Program-made: the position numbers and the translations under genes | NCBI GenBank assembly: GCA_020636255.1 | Contig: JACJYE010000001.1 | Coordinates: forward strand, 186,001-250,000 | Length of the DNA: 64,000 nucleotides | Source of the DNA: Lewinellaceae bacterium | GTDB lineage: Bacteria > Bacteroidota > Bacteroidia > Chitinophagales > Saprospiraceae | Direction: 5' to 3' | Part shown: positions 43,301-52,181 of the stretch, piece by piece | Numbering within the stretch: position 1 is the stretch's first letter | Layout of the letters: each line of letters starts with the position of its first letter | Notes under the pieces: generated by a model | Seen by the model: the letters and a program-made list of their open reading frames with translations, nothing else | Databases searched by the model: none | Told to the model about the DNA's origin: nothing

Positions 43301-45387
43301 GGACAGGCCCCAGCGGCTTTACATCCAACCAGGCCGTGATCGAGGTATACAACCCCGGCACATACCTGTTACAGGTTGAAGACACCAGCCTTCCCGGTTG
43401 CGTGGACGCCGACGTGGTTTTAGTCGGGTTCGATGACTTTTTCCACAGCGTGCTCAACGATCCTGTCGCCTGCGATTCGGCCATTTTATTCTTCAATATC
43501 CCCAACCCGGTGTATGAAGGGTCGTGGATATTGCCAGAAGGCGACACCACAACGATCAACCCCTATTATGCTCACGAGAGCGGCACCTATACGCTACTGC
43601 TCTTCAACCCTGAAACGGGTTGTACTGAGGAAAATGCATTTGACATCGTCGTCGACCCCGGGGCTTGTGCCGTCATCAAAGGGCGGCTGGTGCGCGATAC
43701 GCTGGCGGATTGCGTGCCCACGCCGGAAGAGCCCGGCCTACAGAACTGGCTGATCGTAATGCAGAGCAACAACCAGATGGCCTATGCCGTCACCCAGGCC
43801 GACGGCTCCTACGAACAGCGGGTATTGCCGGGCGATTACGAGGTGTCCCCCATATTGCCCAGTGCCCTGTGGCTGCCCTGTCAGGACAGTTATTTCGTTT
43901 CCGTGCCAGACGGGGGCGAAATGGCCGTACTGGATATCCCCATCCTGGAACAGGAGCCCTGCCCCAACCTTTCGATAGATTTTGCAATGCCTATACTCAG
44001 AAGATGCTGGGCGCGCTCTCTCGTTTTTAATTACTGCAATAATGGCACGGCTATCGCTGAAGACGCCTACGTTGTGCTTACGCTCGACGAGTTTTTTACC
44101 TATCAGGGCGCCAATGTGCCACTCATCGCGCAGAACGGCAACCAGTATACTTTCGCCCTTGGCGATATCGGCATCAACCAGTGCGGCACGTTCCAGGTGA
44201 GCGTATTGGTAAGCTGTAACGCCGTTATCGGGCAATCGCTATGCGCCGAGGCCAAGATATTCCCCAATGCCCCCTGCTTCCCACCATCAGCGCAATGGAG
44301 CGGCGCCAGCCTGCGGGTGAGCGGGCAGTGTGAAGGCGATGAAGTACGGTTCCGGGTAGAAAATACAGGCCAGGGCGATATGCTGGAATCCAGCCGCTGC
44401 ATCATCATCGAAGATGCCGTTATGCTGATGGCCCTTCCGGATACCGTACTGCTGGGCAGCGGGGAGTTCTTCGACTACAGCCTGCCGGCCAACGGTTCCA
44501 CATATCGCATCGAAGTGGAGCAGGTGCCGTTCCATCCCGGGCCGAGCATGCCCAGCGCTGTGATCGAAGGCTGCGGCGCCAACAACCAGGGTAACTTCAG
44601 CACCGGTTTCGTCAACCAGTTCCCTTTGGATGACTCCGGCCCCTATATCGATATCGAATGCGGAGAGATCGTTGCCGCCGTCGACCCCAACGACAAACAG
44701 GGCTTCCCGCGCGGTTACGGCGCCGAGCACTATATCTATCCCGGCACCGATATCGAGTACCTCGTGCGCTTCCAGAATACGGGCAACGATACGGCCTTCC
44801 TCGTCATCATCCGCGATACGCTGTCCGAATACCTCGATATCACGGCCGTACGGCCCGGTGCGGCCACCCATCCCTATACCTGGGATATAGACAGCACCAA
44901 TATCCTGGTTTTCACCTTTGAGAACATCCTTTTACCCGACAGTACCACGAACCTGGAGGGGAGCCAGGGCTTTATCAGCTTCAAGGTATCCCAGCGCGAC
45001 AGCCTGCCGCTGGGCACATCCATACGGAACAGCGCCGCCATTTACTTCGACATCAACGAACCGGTGATCACCAATACCACTTTCCATACCCTGGGCATGG
45101 ATTTTGTGGAGCTTGTCAACATCACCCGCAGCCCCGGCTTAGCGGGGCTGGACATCGAAGTCAGCCCGAACCCCGCCGGCGGCTGGGCGCTCTTCCACCT
45201 TGCCGGCTGGCCAGGCGGCCAGGGCATGTTCGAGCTGGTGAACGCGCAGGGGCATGTGGTACGGCAGCAGCGCTTCAGCGACTCCCGGTTCCGTTTTGAA
45301 CGGAATGGGCTGCCGGCAGGGCTGTACGTTTTCCGGGTAAGAGATGGTGAGGGAAGATGGGCAGTAGGTAAACTGATATTGCGGTAA
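40303..45387 (+). CDS. Large T9SS surface protein: SprB repeats, Ig-like domains, inserted cohesin-like domain
   Basis: 1694 residues from the ATG at 40303, which begins the signal peptide MKVCSTLLSILLGLSLNWSY (mature from AQCDTE). There are at least four SprB-type repeats (pattern VTGGTPPYNYLWSNG, GTYYITVTD-NGC) and several PKD/Ig-like modules (YQWSGPGGF, YTWTGPSGF). A cohesin-like domain at about 335-440 has VCLPVRVYDFIDVVSFGFSL and ILFTLCFEVLADQ. Near the end is the conserved VDPNDKQGFPRG block found in many T9SS proteins, and the T9SS sorting domain ends YVFRVRDGEGRWAVGKLILR. Expected to be exported to the surface; SprB-like proteins serve gliding and adhesion. Single gene with a terminator. 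Confidence 0.88.
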   Translation: MKVCSTLLSILLGLSLNWSYAQCDTEISCSEHVLTCAEPTVSFGCAVTGNPPFTFAWLDGSNMLISTDSVLTTGIPGAYTLSVTDGEGCEESVQVLVLEDLQAPVCSFLTDVFLCPGGSVLLSADLCVLNPLAYFWSTGTTEPEIEVSNPGTYCVTITGQNGCFSEYCFTVTLLPPMAIQSEIVAQPVCPGDNSGLVAVTVTGGTPPYNYLWSNGSQNTFANGLFPGTYYITVTDINGCFAVDTLLLEPSLQANAGADIEAFCWADTLSIGGFSDTEVYFSGGLTPIEFSDGNQNIIPFTGIPGRVGSDPEVPDWDPNDGRLNLLIGSQSAAVGQTVCLPVRVYDFIDVVSFGFSLNYDTARLRFVEVQGLNPSIPGFSVGGNFGISIPGFPGIIAVSYSNPSLYGIDLPDDAILFTLCFEVLADQTPSSSTGPGITYQWSGPGGFSSTQQFPKVWQSGLYTLRVTDNALPDCWVEDEVEVSFFDSLAVDAGDTLSVCPGFSVALTANVTGGSGNYTYQWNNGATTQTILATTIPSTYIVTVTDNIEGCSGTDEVLVLLNGNLDVGLGPDISICPGAVASLSANYAPPAGTVYYYSWSTGQTNPSIFVEPLQTSTYYLTVTDGQGCWGSDSIRVEVGNLNVVAGADPCDDNGTPLDPSDDTFTFFAVITGGTGSGWSSNLGPTGVYGELATFGPYPVSVLNVILEVIDNDNPGCSQIVMVDAPDCSPPPNPCEANPVFVTTLPTSPSCEGGPDGQILVQVTGGVPPYTYAWAGGLLPLPQQNNLAAGTYFVTVTDVAGCAVADTVTILPGVGGLTLFATITDVSCQGINDGSIQVEVQDGSGSYAYFWSNGSTAPGLSNLPAGSYSITVFDNATGCFASEVYNVFETPVLLLSYNIIQSPQCTASSDGIIEIIVTGGVPPYTYAWSGGNNGPVFTGLPAGNYSITVTDINGCSSIVEVELDAVVQANAGPDQILSCSSFPPFATLDGSNSAAGPTITYTWTGPSGFTSNQAVIEVYNPGTYLLQVEDTSLPGCVDADVVLVGFDDFFHSVLNDPVACDSAILFFNIPNPVYEGSWILPEGDTTTINPYYAHESGTYTLLLFNPETGCTEENAFDIVVDPGACAVIKGRLVRDTLADCVPTPEEPGLQNWLIVMQSNNQMAYAVTQADGSYEQRVLPGDYEVSPILPSALWLPCQDSYFVSVPDGGEMAVLDIPILEQEPCPNLSIDFAMPILRRCWARSLVFNYCNNGTAIAEDAYVVLTLDEFFTYQGANVPLIAQNGNQYTFALGDIGINQCGTFQVSVLVSCNAVIGQSLCAEAKIFPNAPCFPPSAQWSGASLRVSGQCEGDEVRFRVENTGQGDMLESSRCIIIEDAVMLMALPDTVLLGSGEFFDYSLPANGSTYRIEVEQVPFHPGPSMPSAVIEGCGANNQGNFSTGFVNQFPLDDSGPYIDIECGEIVAAVDPNDKQGFPRGYGAEHYIYPGTDIEYLVRFQNTGNDTAFLVIIRDTLSEYLDITAVRPGAATHPYTWDIDSTNILVFTFENILLPDSTTNLEGSQGFISFKVSQRDSLPLGTSIRNSAAIYFDINEPVITNTTFHTLGMDFVELVNITRSPGLAGLDIEVSPNPAGGWALFHLAGWPGGQGMFELVNAQGHVVRQQRFSDSRFRFERNGLPAGLYVFRVRDGEGRWAVGKLILR

Positions 45388-45392
45388 CGTGC

Positions 45393-45425
45393 CGTGCCGT
45401 CGAACTGGAGTTCGACGGCACGTTT
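45393..45425. terminator. Bidirectional terminator between the surface protein and gnd
   Basis: CGTGCCGTCGAACT (45393-45406) and AGTTCGACGGCACG (45409-45422) form a perfect 14-bp inverted repeat, 5 bases past one stop codon and directly after the stop of the convergent gnd. TTT follows on the plus strand. Confidence 0.8.
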
Positions 45426-46831
45426 CACCAGTCGGTGTGGAACACCCCTTCCACGTCGGCGCGCTCATAGGTATGCGCGCCAAAGTAATCCCGTTGGGCC
45501 TGTACCAGGTTCAGGGGAAGTTGTTCGCAACGATAGGCGTCGAAGTAGTGCAGGGCAGAAGAAAAAGCGAGGGTAGGCAAACCGTGGTCGATAGCCGTTT
45601 TGATCACCGAGCGGCAGGCGTGTTGCCCATGTAATACCGGCTCGTGGAAAGCAGGCGACAGCAGCAGGTTGCGCAGTTCCGGCTGATCGGTATACGCTTT
45701 TCGGATCTCTTCGAGCAGCGCTGCCCGGATGATACAGCCGCCGCGCCAGATACGGGCTATAGTTTCCAGGTTCAATCCATAGTTGTATTCTTTGGAGGCT
45801 TCCGTCAGCTGGTGCATCCCCTGAGCATAAGTGACGATGAAAGCGAAATACAGGGCTTCTCCCACCTGGGCGACGAGTGTGTCGCGGTTCACCTTGGAGT
45901 GGTTCTCTACAGCCCTGTTGTAGTGAGGGCTCGCCATTTTGCGCTCCATTTTCAGGGCGGAAAGGCCGCGCATCGTTACTGCAGCATCGATGGTAGGTGT
46001 AGGGATGCCCATATCCATGGCATTCTGTGACGTCCATTTACCCGTGCCTTTCTGCTTGGCCTTATCCAGTATTTTGTCGAGCAGCCAGCCTTCGCCCAGG
46101 TTATCGCCCTTCAGGAAGATATTCGCCGTGATCTCGATCAGGAAAGACTGCAGCGCGCCCTGGTTCCAGCCTTTGAAAACCTGGTGCAGTTCCTTGTTAT
46201 TCAGCCCGGCGATATTCCTGAGGATGTCATAGGCCTCGGCGATGAGTTGCATCAGCCCGTATTCTATGCCGTTGTGCACCATTTTGACGTAATGCCCGGC
46301 GGAAGTACTGCCCAGGTGAGCGACACAGGGCTCGCCATCCACTTTAGCGGCGACGGCTTCGAGGATCGGGGCTACAAGGCGGTAGGCCTCGGGGTTGCCT
46401 CCGGGCATAATGCTCGGCCCGATACGCGCACCTTCTGCGCCGCCGGAAACCCCCATACCCATAAAGAGAACATCTCGTGCTTGCAGCTCTTCTATGCGCC
46501 GGTTAGTGTCTTCGAAGTGGGAGTTGCCGGCGTCGATAATAAGGTCACCATGTTCCAGGTGAGGCAACAGAGTACCGATGACGCTGTCGACGGCCTTGCC
46601 GGCCGGAACGAGGAGCATGATCTTTCGCGGGGTTTTGAGCATCCGGACAAAATCAGCGGTGTCGATAGTACCTCTTACCGCTTTACCTGATGCTTCTGCC
46701 TCCAATGCGGCGGCCTTGTCGGGGTCGAGGTCGAGGCCGGCGGCCGAGAAGCCGTGGTCGGTAATATTTAGCAGAAAATTCCGGCCCATAACGCCCAGGC
46801 CGATCATGCCGAAATCATAGGTTGAAGTCAT
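45425..46831 (-). CDS. gnd: 6-phosphogluconate dehydrogenase (decarboxylating)
   Basis: Oxidises 6-phosphogluconate to ribulose 5-phosphate, CO2 and NADPH. 468 residues from the ATG at 46831 (MTSTYDFGMIGLGVMGRN). The Rossmann motif GLGVMGRN, the substrate-binding GMGVSGGAEGA (near 125) and KMVHNGIEYGLMQ with the catalytic Lys (near 183) are intact. An upstream in-frame extension to 46924 runs through a dispersed repeat copy and is not coding. The gene is downstream of rpiB on the same strand and convergent with the surface protein gene. Confidence 0.96.
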   Translation of the reverse strand: MTSTYDFGMIGLGVMGRNFLLNITDHGFSAAGLDLDPDKAAALEAEASGKAVRGTIDTADFVRMLKTPRKIMLLVPAGKAVDSVIGTLLPHLEHGDLIIDAGNSHFEDTNRRIEELQARDVLFMGMGVSGGAEGARIGPSIMPGGNPEAYRLVAPILEAVAAKVDGEPCVAHLGSTSAGHYVKMVHNGIEYGLMQLIAEAYDILRNIAGLNNKELHQVFKGWNQGALQSFLIEITANIFLKGDNLGEGWLLDKILDKAKQKGTGKWTSQNAMDMGIPTPTIDAAVTMRGLSALKMERKMASPHYNRAVENHSKVNRDTLVAQVGEALYFAFIVTYAQGMHQLTEASKEYNYGLNLETIARIWRGGCIIRAALLEEIRKAYTDQPELRNLLLSPAFHEPVLHGQHACRSVIKTAIDHGLPTLAFSSALHYFDAYRCEQLPLNLVQAQRDYFGAHTYERADVEGVFHTDW

Positions 46832-46879
46832 TGGTTTGGCTTTATGGTTCGAGGTATCAGGTATGGGGGGATTAGGTGT

Positions 46880-46899
46880 AAGAGCTTGTTTGGAGGCCA
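46880..46899 (+). repeat. Dispersed motif AAGAGCTTGTTTGGAGGCCA, copy 6
   Basis: Located in the 123-base gap between gnd and rpiB. Same sequence as other copies, including the trailing GGCCA seen at 14301-14308. Confidence 0.65.
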
Positions 46900-46954
46900 C
46901 CCTGTAAAACTCAAAGATACTCAAACACCCAGATAACCATACCCCGATACGCTT

Positions 46955-47410
46955 TTACTTAAACATTTGATTTTCTATACTTTCCAGTTTCTTCAACCGC
47001 CTCTCGTGGCGGGCTTCTCCGGTATAGTGCGCTTTGACGAAAGCCAGTATCAGCTCTTTGGCCAGCTCGGGGCCGATGACGCGGCCTCCAAGGCAGATTA
47101 TATTCATATTATCGTGCTCGACACCCTGCCTGGCGGAATAACTTTCGGTGATCAGGGCAGCCCGAACACCGGGGAACTTGTTGGCGACGATCGATGCGCC
47201 CACGCCGCTACCGCAGACAGCGATCCCACGGTCGGCCAGGCCCGACGAAACAGCACGCGCGAGAGGGCCGATGAAGTCGGGGTAATCGTCAGCCGGATTG
47301 AGTTTGCCGGCGCCGAAATCGGTGACCGAAAAATCCATTTCTTCCAGTATCTCTATGATCTGCTGCTTCAGGGCGAACCCGCCGTGGTCGGCTGCAATTC
47401 CGATTTTCAT
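46955..47410 (-). CDS. rpiB: Ribose-5-phosphate isomerase B
   Basis: Interconverts ribose 5-phosphate and ribulose 5-phosphate. 151 residues. It opens MKIGIAADHGGFALKQQI with the DHGG phosphate/base region; GIAVCGSGVGASIVANKFPG carries the catalytic Cys (near 72) and the GSG-G phosphate loop, and HDNMNIICLGGRVIG is the standard family block. Consecutive with gnd on the minus strand; zwf and pgl are divergent, so the four form a pentose phosphate cluster. Confidence 0.95.
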   Translation of the reverse strand: MKIGIAADHGGFALKQQIIEILEEMDFSVTDFGAGKLNPADDYPDFIGPLARAVSSGLADRGIAVCGSGVGASIVANKFPGVRAALITESYSARQGVEHDNMNIICLGGRVIGPELAKELILAFVKAHYTGEARHERRLKKLESIENQMFK

Positions 47411-47534
47411 GGAAAATAGTTTGCGGGAAAAAAAACTTTGGCCTTTTTAAAACCTTTATCATAACAGGCGCCGGCCAACAGAGGTTGAAGTGAAACAGGG
47501 AATCTTCCAAAGCCAGTTACCTGAAACTTGTAAC

Positions 47535-47600
47535 TCACCCAGCGACTGGGTGACTTGGTGATGAGGTGATTCGGAGACTTGGTGATTTAGAGACAGGGAG
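47535..47600. repeat. Hairpin and degenerate GGTGAyTTGGTGA repeats
   Basis: TCACCCAG / CTGGGTGA (47535-47542 / 47546-47553) forms an 8-bp stem with loop CGA. It is followed by imperfect 8-9 base repeats (GGTGACTT, GGTGATGA, GGTGATTC, GGTGATTT). The 249-base region between rpiB and zwf otherwise holds no gene. Confidence 0.5.
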
Positions 47601-47659
47601 ACAGAGCAAACCCTGTAACCTGAAACCGCAAACGGACAGCGCCAGAAATCACACCCAAC

Positions 47660-49162
47660 ATGGACCCTCAAATATTTGTCATTTTCGGCGCTTCGGGCGA
47701 CCTCACCCAGCGCAAGCTCATTCCCGCGATCTACGAGTTGTACAAAGTCCACTTATTACCGGAGCACTTCGCCCTGCTCGGCGTCAGCAGGACGGAGATG
47801 AGCGACGATGCTTTTCGCCGGGAAGTTTTTTTCGACAATCCCCATATCGAAGGAGCTAAAGACGAAGGCTTCAGCCGGTACCTGTTCTACCAGCCCATCG
47901 ATACGATGCAGCAGGAGGCCTACAAGAAGGTGCGGGCGCGCCTGGCGAAACTCGACGAAGAGCGGCAGACGGAAGGCAATTACGTCTTTTACCTCTCCAC
48001 CCCGCCGAGCCTGTACCCCAAGATCCCCGCTTTCCTCGCCAACGAGGGGCTCAACAACAGTAACAAAGGATGGAAGCGCCTCGTCATCGAGAAACCCTTC
48101 GGGTACAGCCGCGAATCGGCCCGGCAGCTCAATCAGGAACTACTGCAATACTTCGGGGAAGACCAGATATTCCGCATCGACCACTACCTTGGCAAAGAGA
48201 CCGTTCAGAACCTGCTGGTCACCCGCTTTGCCAACGGCATCTACGAGCCATTGTGGAACCGCAATTACATCCACCACATAGAGGTCACCGCCGCTGAAGA
48301 GATCGGTGTGGAAAAACGGGGGGGATACTACGACCGTTCAGGAGCCCTGCGCGATATGGTGCAGAACCACCTCCTGCAGGTGGTGGCCCACATGGCTATG
48401 GAGCCGCCCATCACAGCGGATGCCTCGGCTATCCGCAACGAAAAGCTGAAGCTCCTCCAGTCCATCAGGCCTATCACCAGAGAAGAGGTGCCCAGGTATG
48501 CGATCCGGGGCCAGTACATCGCTTCCAACATAGGAGAAGAAAAAGTGGCCGGTTACCGCCAGGAAGAAGGCGTGGCCGGGGATTCCATCACGGAAACCTA
48601 CGTAGCCCTGAAGTTCTATATCGACAACTGGCGCTGGGCCGGCGTGCCCTTTTACATCCGCACCGGCAAATGCCTGCCCACTAAGGCTACCGAAGCGGTG
48701 GTCTATTTCAAATCGCCGCCGCACCACCTGTTCCGCAATGTGCAGGACATGATGAACGTCAACAACCAGCTCATCATCCGCATACAGCCTGATGAAGGCT
48801 TGCTGCTGCAATTCGGCATGAAAGTGCCGGGGGCCGGCTTTCAGGTGAAGAACGTGAATATGGATTTCCACTATTCCGACCTCACGGAGGGCGACGTGCC
48901 GGAAGCCTACGAACGCCTGTTGCTCGACGTCATGAAGGGCGACCCCACCCTATACGCCCGCGGCGACTCTGTCGAGGCAGCCTGGCAGTTTGTCGACCCC
49001 ATTCTGGAAGCCTGGGCCAACGACCCGTCCATCAAGCTGTACGGCTACCCCGCCGGCACCTGGGGCCCCGACATCGCCAATAAGCTCATTGAAGGGAACA
49101 GCGTGAGCTGGCGCAACCCCTGCCGTAACCTGACGGATGCGGACAACTACTGCGAGCTGTAG
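47660..49162 (+). CDS. zwf: Glucose-6-phosphate 1-dehydrogenase
   Basis: First step of the oxidative pentose phosphate pathway, giving 6-phosphogluconolactone and NAD(P)H. 500 residues. The nucleotide-binding IFGASGDLTQRKLIPAIYEL is at the N-terminus, the substrate motif RIDHYLGKETVQN near 172-184 contains the catalytic His region, and EKPFGYSRESA is near 150. The pgl gene starts 24 bases after the stop, consistent with an operon. Confidence 0.97.
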   Translation: MDPQIFVIFGASGDLTQRKLIPAIYELYKVHLLPEHFALLGVSRTEMSDDAFRREVFFDNPHIEGAKDEGFSRYLFYQPIDTMQQEAYKKVRARLAKLDEERQTEGNYVFYLSTPPSLYPKIPAFLANEGLNNSNKGWKRLVIEKPFGYSRESARQLNQELLQYFGEDQIFRIDHYLGKETVQNLLVTRFANGIYEPLWNRNYIHHIEVTAAEEIGVEKRGGYYDRSGALRDMVQNHLLQVVAHMAMEPPITADASAIRNEKLKLLQSIRPITREEVPRYAIRGQYIASNIGEEKVAGYRQEEGVAGDSITETYVALKFYIDNWRWAGVPFYIRTGKCLPTKATEAVVYFKSPPHHLFRNVQDMMNVNNQLIIRIQPDEGLLLQFGMKVPGAGFQVKNVNMDFHYSDLTEGDVPEAYERLLLDVMKGDPTLYARGDSVEAAWQFVDPILEAWANDPSIKLYGYPAGTWGPDIANKLIEGNSVSWRNPCRNLTDADNYCEL

Positions 49163-49186
49163 GAGCCCGCATTCCAAAACGTTGTT

Positions 49187-49891
49187 ATGACACTGCACAT
49201 ATCTTCCACTCCCGGGCTCGTCGCTCATGATTTTGCCGAATACTTTGCCGAATGGGCTGCCGGCAAGCCCAGCGTGCACCTGGCGCTCTCCGGTGGCAGC
49301 ACGCCCAGGGCGCTTTTCCGGCATTGGGCTGAGCACTACCGCGAACGCATCGACTGGAGTTCGATCCATTTCTATTGGGGCGACGAGCGCTGCGTGCCGC
49401 CCGATGATGAAGAGAGCAACTTCCGGATGGCCCATAAGCTGCTGCTCGGGCCGCTGGGCATACCGGAAAATCAGATCTACAGGATCAGGGGGGAGGCGGA
49501 GCCGGAAGCCGAAGCGGAGCGCTATGGCCGGCTCTTACAGCAGCAATTGCCAACCCGCCATGGGCTGCCTGCTTTTGATATGATCATGCTGGGCATGGGT
49601 GAAGACGGCCATACCGCTTCCATCTTCCCGCATCAGATGGAATTGCTCACCTGGCCCACTCCTTGCGCGGTAGCTATACACCCGGAAACGGGGCAAGGCC
49701 GGGTAACCCTGACAGGGCCTGTGCTGAACAATGCTTCGGAAGTGGCCTTTCTGGTAACGGGGGCAGGTAAGGCGGAAAAGGTAAAAGAGATCTTTACGGG
49801 AACAGACAGTAGCAGGCGCTATCCCGCAGCGCATATCAACCCAAAAGGAGGAAAGCTGTTATGGTTCACCGACGAGGCGGCATTTGTCTAA
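49187..49891 (+). CDS. pgl: 6-phosphogluconolactonase (DevB/SOL type)
   Basis: Hydrolyses 6-phosphogluconolactone. 234 residues of the NagB/RpiA-like fold: HLALSGGSTPRALFRHW near 30-45, FYWGDERCVPPDDEESNFRM near 65-84 and MLGMGEDGHTASIFPH near 135-150 are the family motifs. Paired with zwf, 24 bases apart. Confidence 0.95.
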   Translation: MTLHISSTPGLVAHDFAEYFAEWAAGKPSVHLALSGGSTPRALFRHWAEHYRERIDWSSIHFYWGDERCVPPDDEESNFRMAHKLLLGPLGIPENQIYRIRGEAEPEAEAERYGRLLQQQLPTRHGLPAFDMIMLGMGEDGHTASIFPHQMELLTWPTPCAVAIHPETGQGRVTLTGPVLNNASEVAFLVTGAGKAEKVKEIFTGTDSSRRYPAAHINPKGGKLLWFTDEAAFV

Positions 49892-49909
49892 CATTATATC
49901 ACCCCTGGG

Positions 49910-50080
49910 CTAGATCACGTTAAGGGCTTTCACCAGGTAAGTGAGCATAAAAGGCATGGGCACCCAAAACCATTCGTCGACGTAGACGATAAAGGTGAAA
50001 AAGAGGACAGCGAATACCAGAAAGAGCAGCCAATCGGTGGCCTTGGATGTTTTGCTCGTCGTTTCCATGTTATGTTGCAT
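49910..50080 (-). CDS. Small membrane protein
   Basis: A 52-56 residue protein, from ATG 50068 (METTSKTSKATDWLLF) or ATG 50080 (MQHNMETT). It has one long hydrophobic helix (LLFLVFAVLFFTFIVYVDE) and a Trp/Pro-rich second segment (FWVPMPFMLTYLVKAL). On the minus strand TAGTTTTG, an exact -7 box, lies just upstream at about 50095-50088, which supports real expression. The larger frame to 50494 overlaps the ABC gene and is not credible. Family not recognised. Confidence 0.55.
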   Translation of the reverse strand: MQHNMETTSKTSKATDWLLFLVFAVLFFTFIVYVDEWFWVPMPFMLTYLVKALNVI

Positions 50081-50230
50081 TTGCCGCAAAACTAAGAAAG
50101 TAATCCAAAAAAATGATACCCTCTGGCCAGCAAATTGCGCTAAAACGCATCCTTCGGGAACGCTTTCCACACCTTCGCAGTTTAATTTCTTACCGTTGAC
50201 AATCGGCCAACAGACAAAAACGCCCCGACT

Positions 50231-52033
50231 ATGAACCGCCCGAAGTCCGCTATCTGGAAGAACCCCTACCTGTCTTTGTTGCATACCGCCTGGTTGTATG
50301 CCAAAGGGCAGCGCCGCCGCTACCTGGTGATCTATATCCTTTTCCTGGCCAGCAACATCGTGATGGCGCTCGAACCCGTCATTTGGGGTGTCTTTATCAA
50401 CGAGATCCAGAAGCAGGGCATGAACATCCTGCGTTCGGCATGGATCTATGCCGGGATTTATCTGCTGGTCAAGTTGCTGGACTGGGGCTTCCACGGCCCT
50501 GCCCGCATCATGGAGCGAAACCTGGCCTTCAGCCTGAGCCGCAATTTTCTGCAGGAGCTATACCACAAGGCATTACACCTGCCTGTGCGCTGGCACCAGG
50601 ACCACCACAGCGGCGCTACGATCAACCGCATCCGGAAGGCTTACGAAGCCCTCAAAGACTTTTTTGACTCGGGGTTCATGTACCTGAAAACCTTCCTCAG
50701 CTTCGCCTTTTCCTTTGGGGCCATGATCTACTTTTCCCCCTTGTTCGGTATCATTGCAGCTATGATGGGCGCCGGGGTTATCTATCTCCTGCTGAAATTC
50801 GACAGGCCCTTTATCCAGGCCTCGCGGGAGGTGAACGAGAAAGAGCACGTCGTATCGTCTACGCTTTTTGACAGCCTTTCCAATATCATTACAGTGATCA
50901 CGCTGCGGCTGGAACAGCGTATGGAGAATGGGCTACTGAGCCGGGTCACAGACATTCTGCCGCCCTTCCGCCGTAAGATACTGGTCAACGAGTGGAAGTG
51001 GTTCGTCATGGACATTTGTGTAGGCCTTATTTACGGGGTGATATTGGTCGGCTACATCTACCAGCACTGGGTTCCCGGAGAAGTGTTCCTGATCGGCAGC
51101 CTCGTCACGCTGATGGCCTATGTCCAGCGGTTTACCGGTGTTTTCCACGGCATGGCATGGCAGTATACCCAGGTGGTGCGTTACCATACCGACGTCCAGA
51201 CCGCCCAAAATATTTTCGATGCTTACGGCCGGCACCACCTGCCCGACCTGGACGCGGCCCTGCCTGATGGCTGGCGTCGGCTGGAGATCAGGAACCTCCA
51301 TTTCACCCATAATGAAAAGCGGCCGGAGGATGAAAAAGCACAGGGCCTCCACGGGCTCGACATCTGCATCAGCCGAGGCAAACGCATAGCGCTGATCGGC
51401 GAGAGCGGCAGTGGCAAGAGCACCCTCATGGCGCTGCTACGCGGTTTGTACAGCCCGGAGGTGGGCCTGCAATTATCGGCAGACGGCCGGCCGGCCGACA
51501 ATATGGCATGTATCGCCAACCGCGTGACGCTATTCCCACAGGAACCGGAGATTTTCGAGAATACCATCGAGTACAATATCACACTCGGCCTGCCTTTTGA
51601 CGAAGAAGAAGTGAACAAGGTCTGCCGCGTTGCTCAGTTCGACAGCGTCGTCGCGCAGCTGCCGTATGGCCTGCGATCCAACATCAAGGAAAAGGGCGTC
51701 AACCTGTCGGGCGGGCAAAAACAACGCCTGGCGCTGGCCCGCGGCATCCTCGCCGCGCGCGACAGCGACATCATCCTCATGGATGAGCCGACCAGCAGTG
51801 TCGACCCCAAGACCGAAGCGCTGATCTATCACCAGCTCTTCGCGGAATTCAGGGACAAGGCCATCGTGTCGTCGCTGCATCGCCTGCATTTACTCAACCA
51901 GTTCGACTACGTATACATCCTCGATAGCGGCCGTATCATCGACGAGGGCACCTTTACCTACCTGCGGGCGAACAGCCCGGCTTTTCAGGAATTGTGGCGC
52001 CACCAGGAAGAAGTGACAGCGGGCATGGAATAA
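50231..52033 (+). CDS. ABC exporter half-transporter (membrane and ATPase domains fused)
   Basis: 600 residues. A transmembrane domain (about 1-320, with helices near 35-60, 70-90, 150-205 and 265-300) precedes the nucleotide-binding domain. This has Walker A IGESGSGKSTL near 393, Q-loop FPQEPEIF, signature NLSGGQKQRLALARG near 494, Walker B DIILMDEPTSSVD near 513 and the H-loop His in SSLHRLHLL. It probably works as a homodimer exporting lipids, peptides or drugs; the sequence does not settle which. Divergent from the small membrane protein. Confidence 0.92.
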   Translation: MNRPKSAIWKNPYLSLLHTAWLYAKGQRRRYLVIYILFLASNIVMALEPVIWGVFINEIQKQGMNILRSAWIYAGIYLLVKLLDWGFHGPARIMERNLAFSLSRNFLQELYHKALHLPVRWHQDHHSGATINRIRKAYEALKDFFDSGFMYLKTFLSFAFSFGAMIYFSPLFGIIAAMMGAGVIYLLLKFDRPFIQASREVNEKEHVVSSTLFDSLSNIITVITLRLEQRMENGLLSRVTDILPPFRRKILVNEWKWFVMDICVGLIYGVILVGYIYQHWVPGEVFLIGSLVTLMAYVQRFTGVFHGMAWQYTQVVRYHTDVQTAQNIFDAYGRHHLPDLDAALPDGWRRLEIRNLHFTHNEKRPEDEKAQGLHGLDICISRGKRIALIGESGSGKSTLMALLRGLYSPEVGLQLSADGRPADNMACIANRVTLFPQEPEIFENTIEYNITLGLPFDEEEVNKVCRVAQFDSVVAQLPYGLRSNIKEKGVNLSGGQKQRLALARGILAARDSDIILMDEPTSSVDPKTEALIYHQLFAEFRDKAIVSSLHRLHLLNQFDYVYILDSGRIIDEGTFTYLRANSPAFQELWRHQEEVTAGME

Positions 52034-52181
52034 GCCCGTAGCCAGGGCCGATACACGGCCGCCGCCTTTTTCCCTGGATTTTCCGGCTAATCCTTATCTT
52101 TACCGGGCAGGCACAGGCACTCCTCCTGTGCCTGCTGAACAAACATTGACAATAGGTAGGCCTGCCAAAAGAACTACACGT

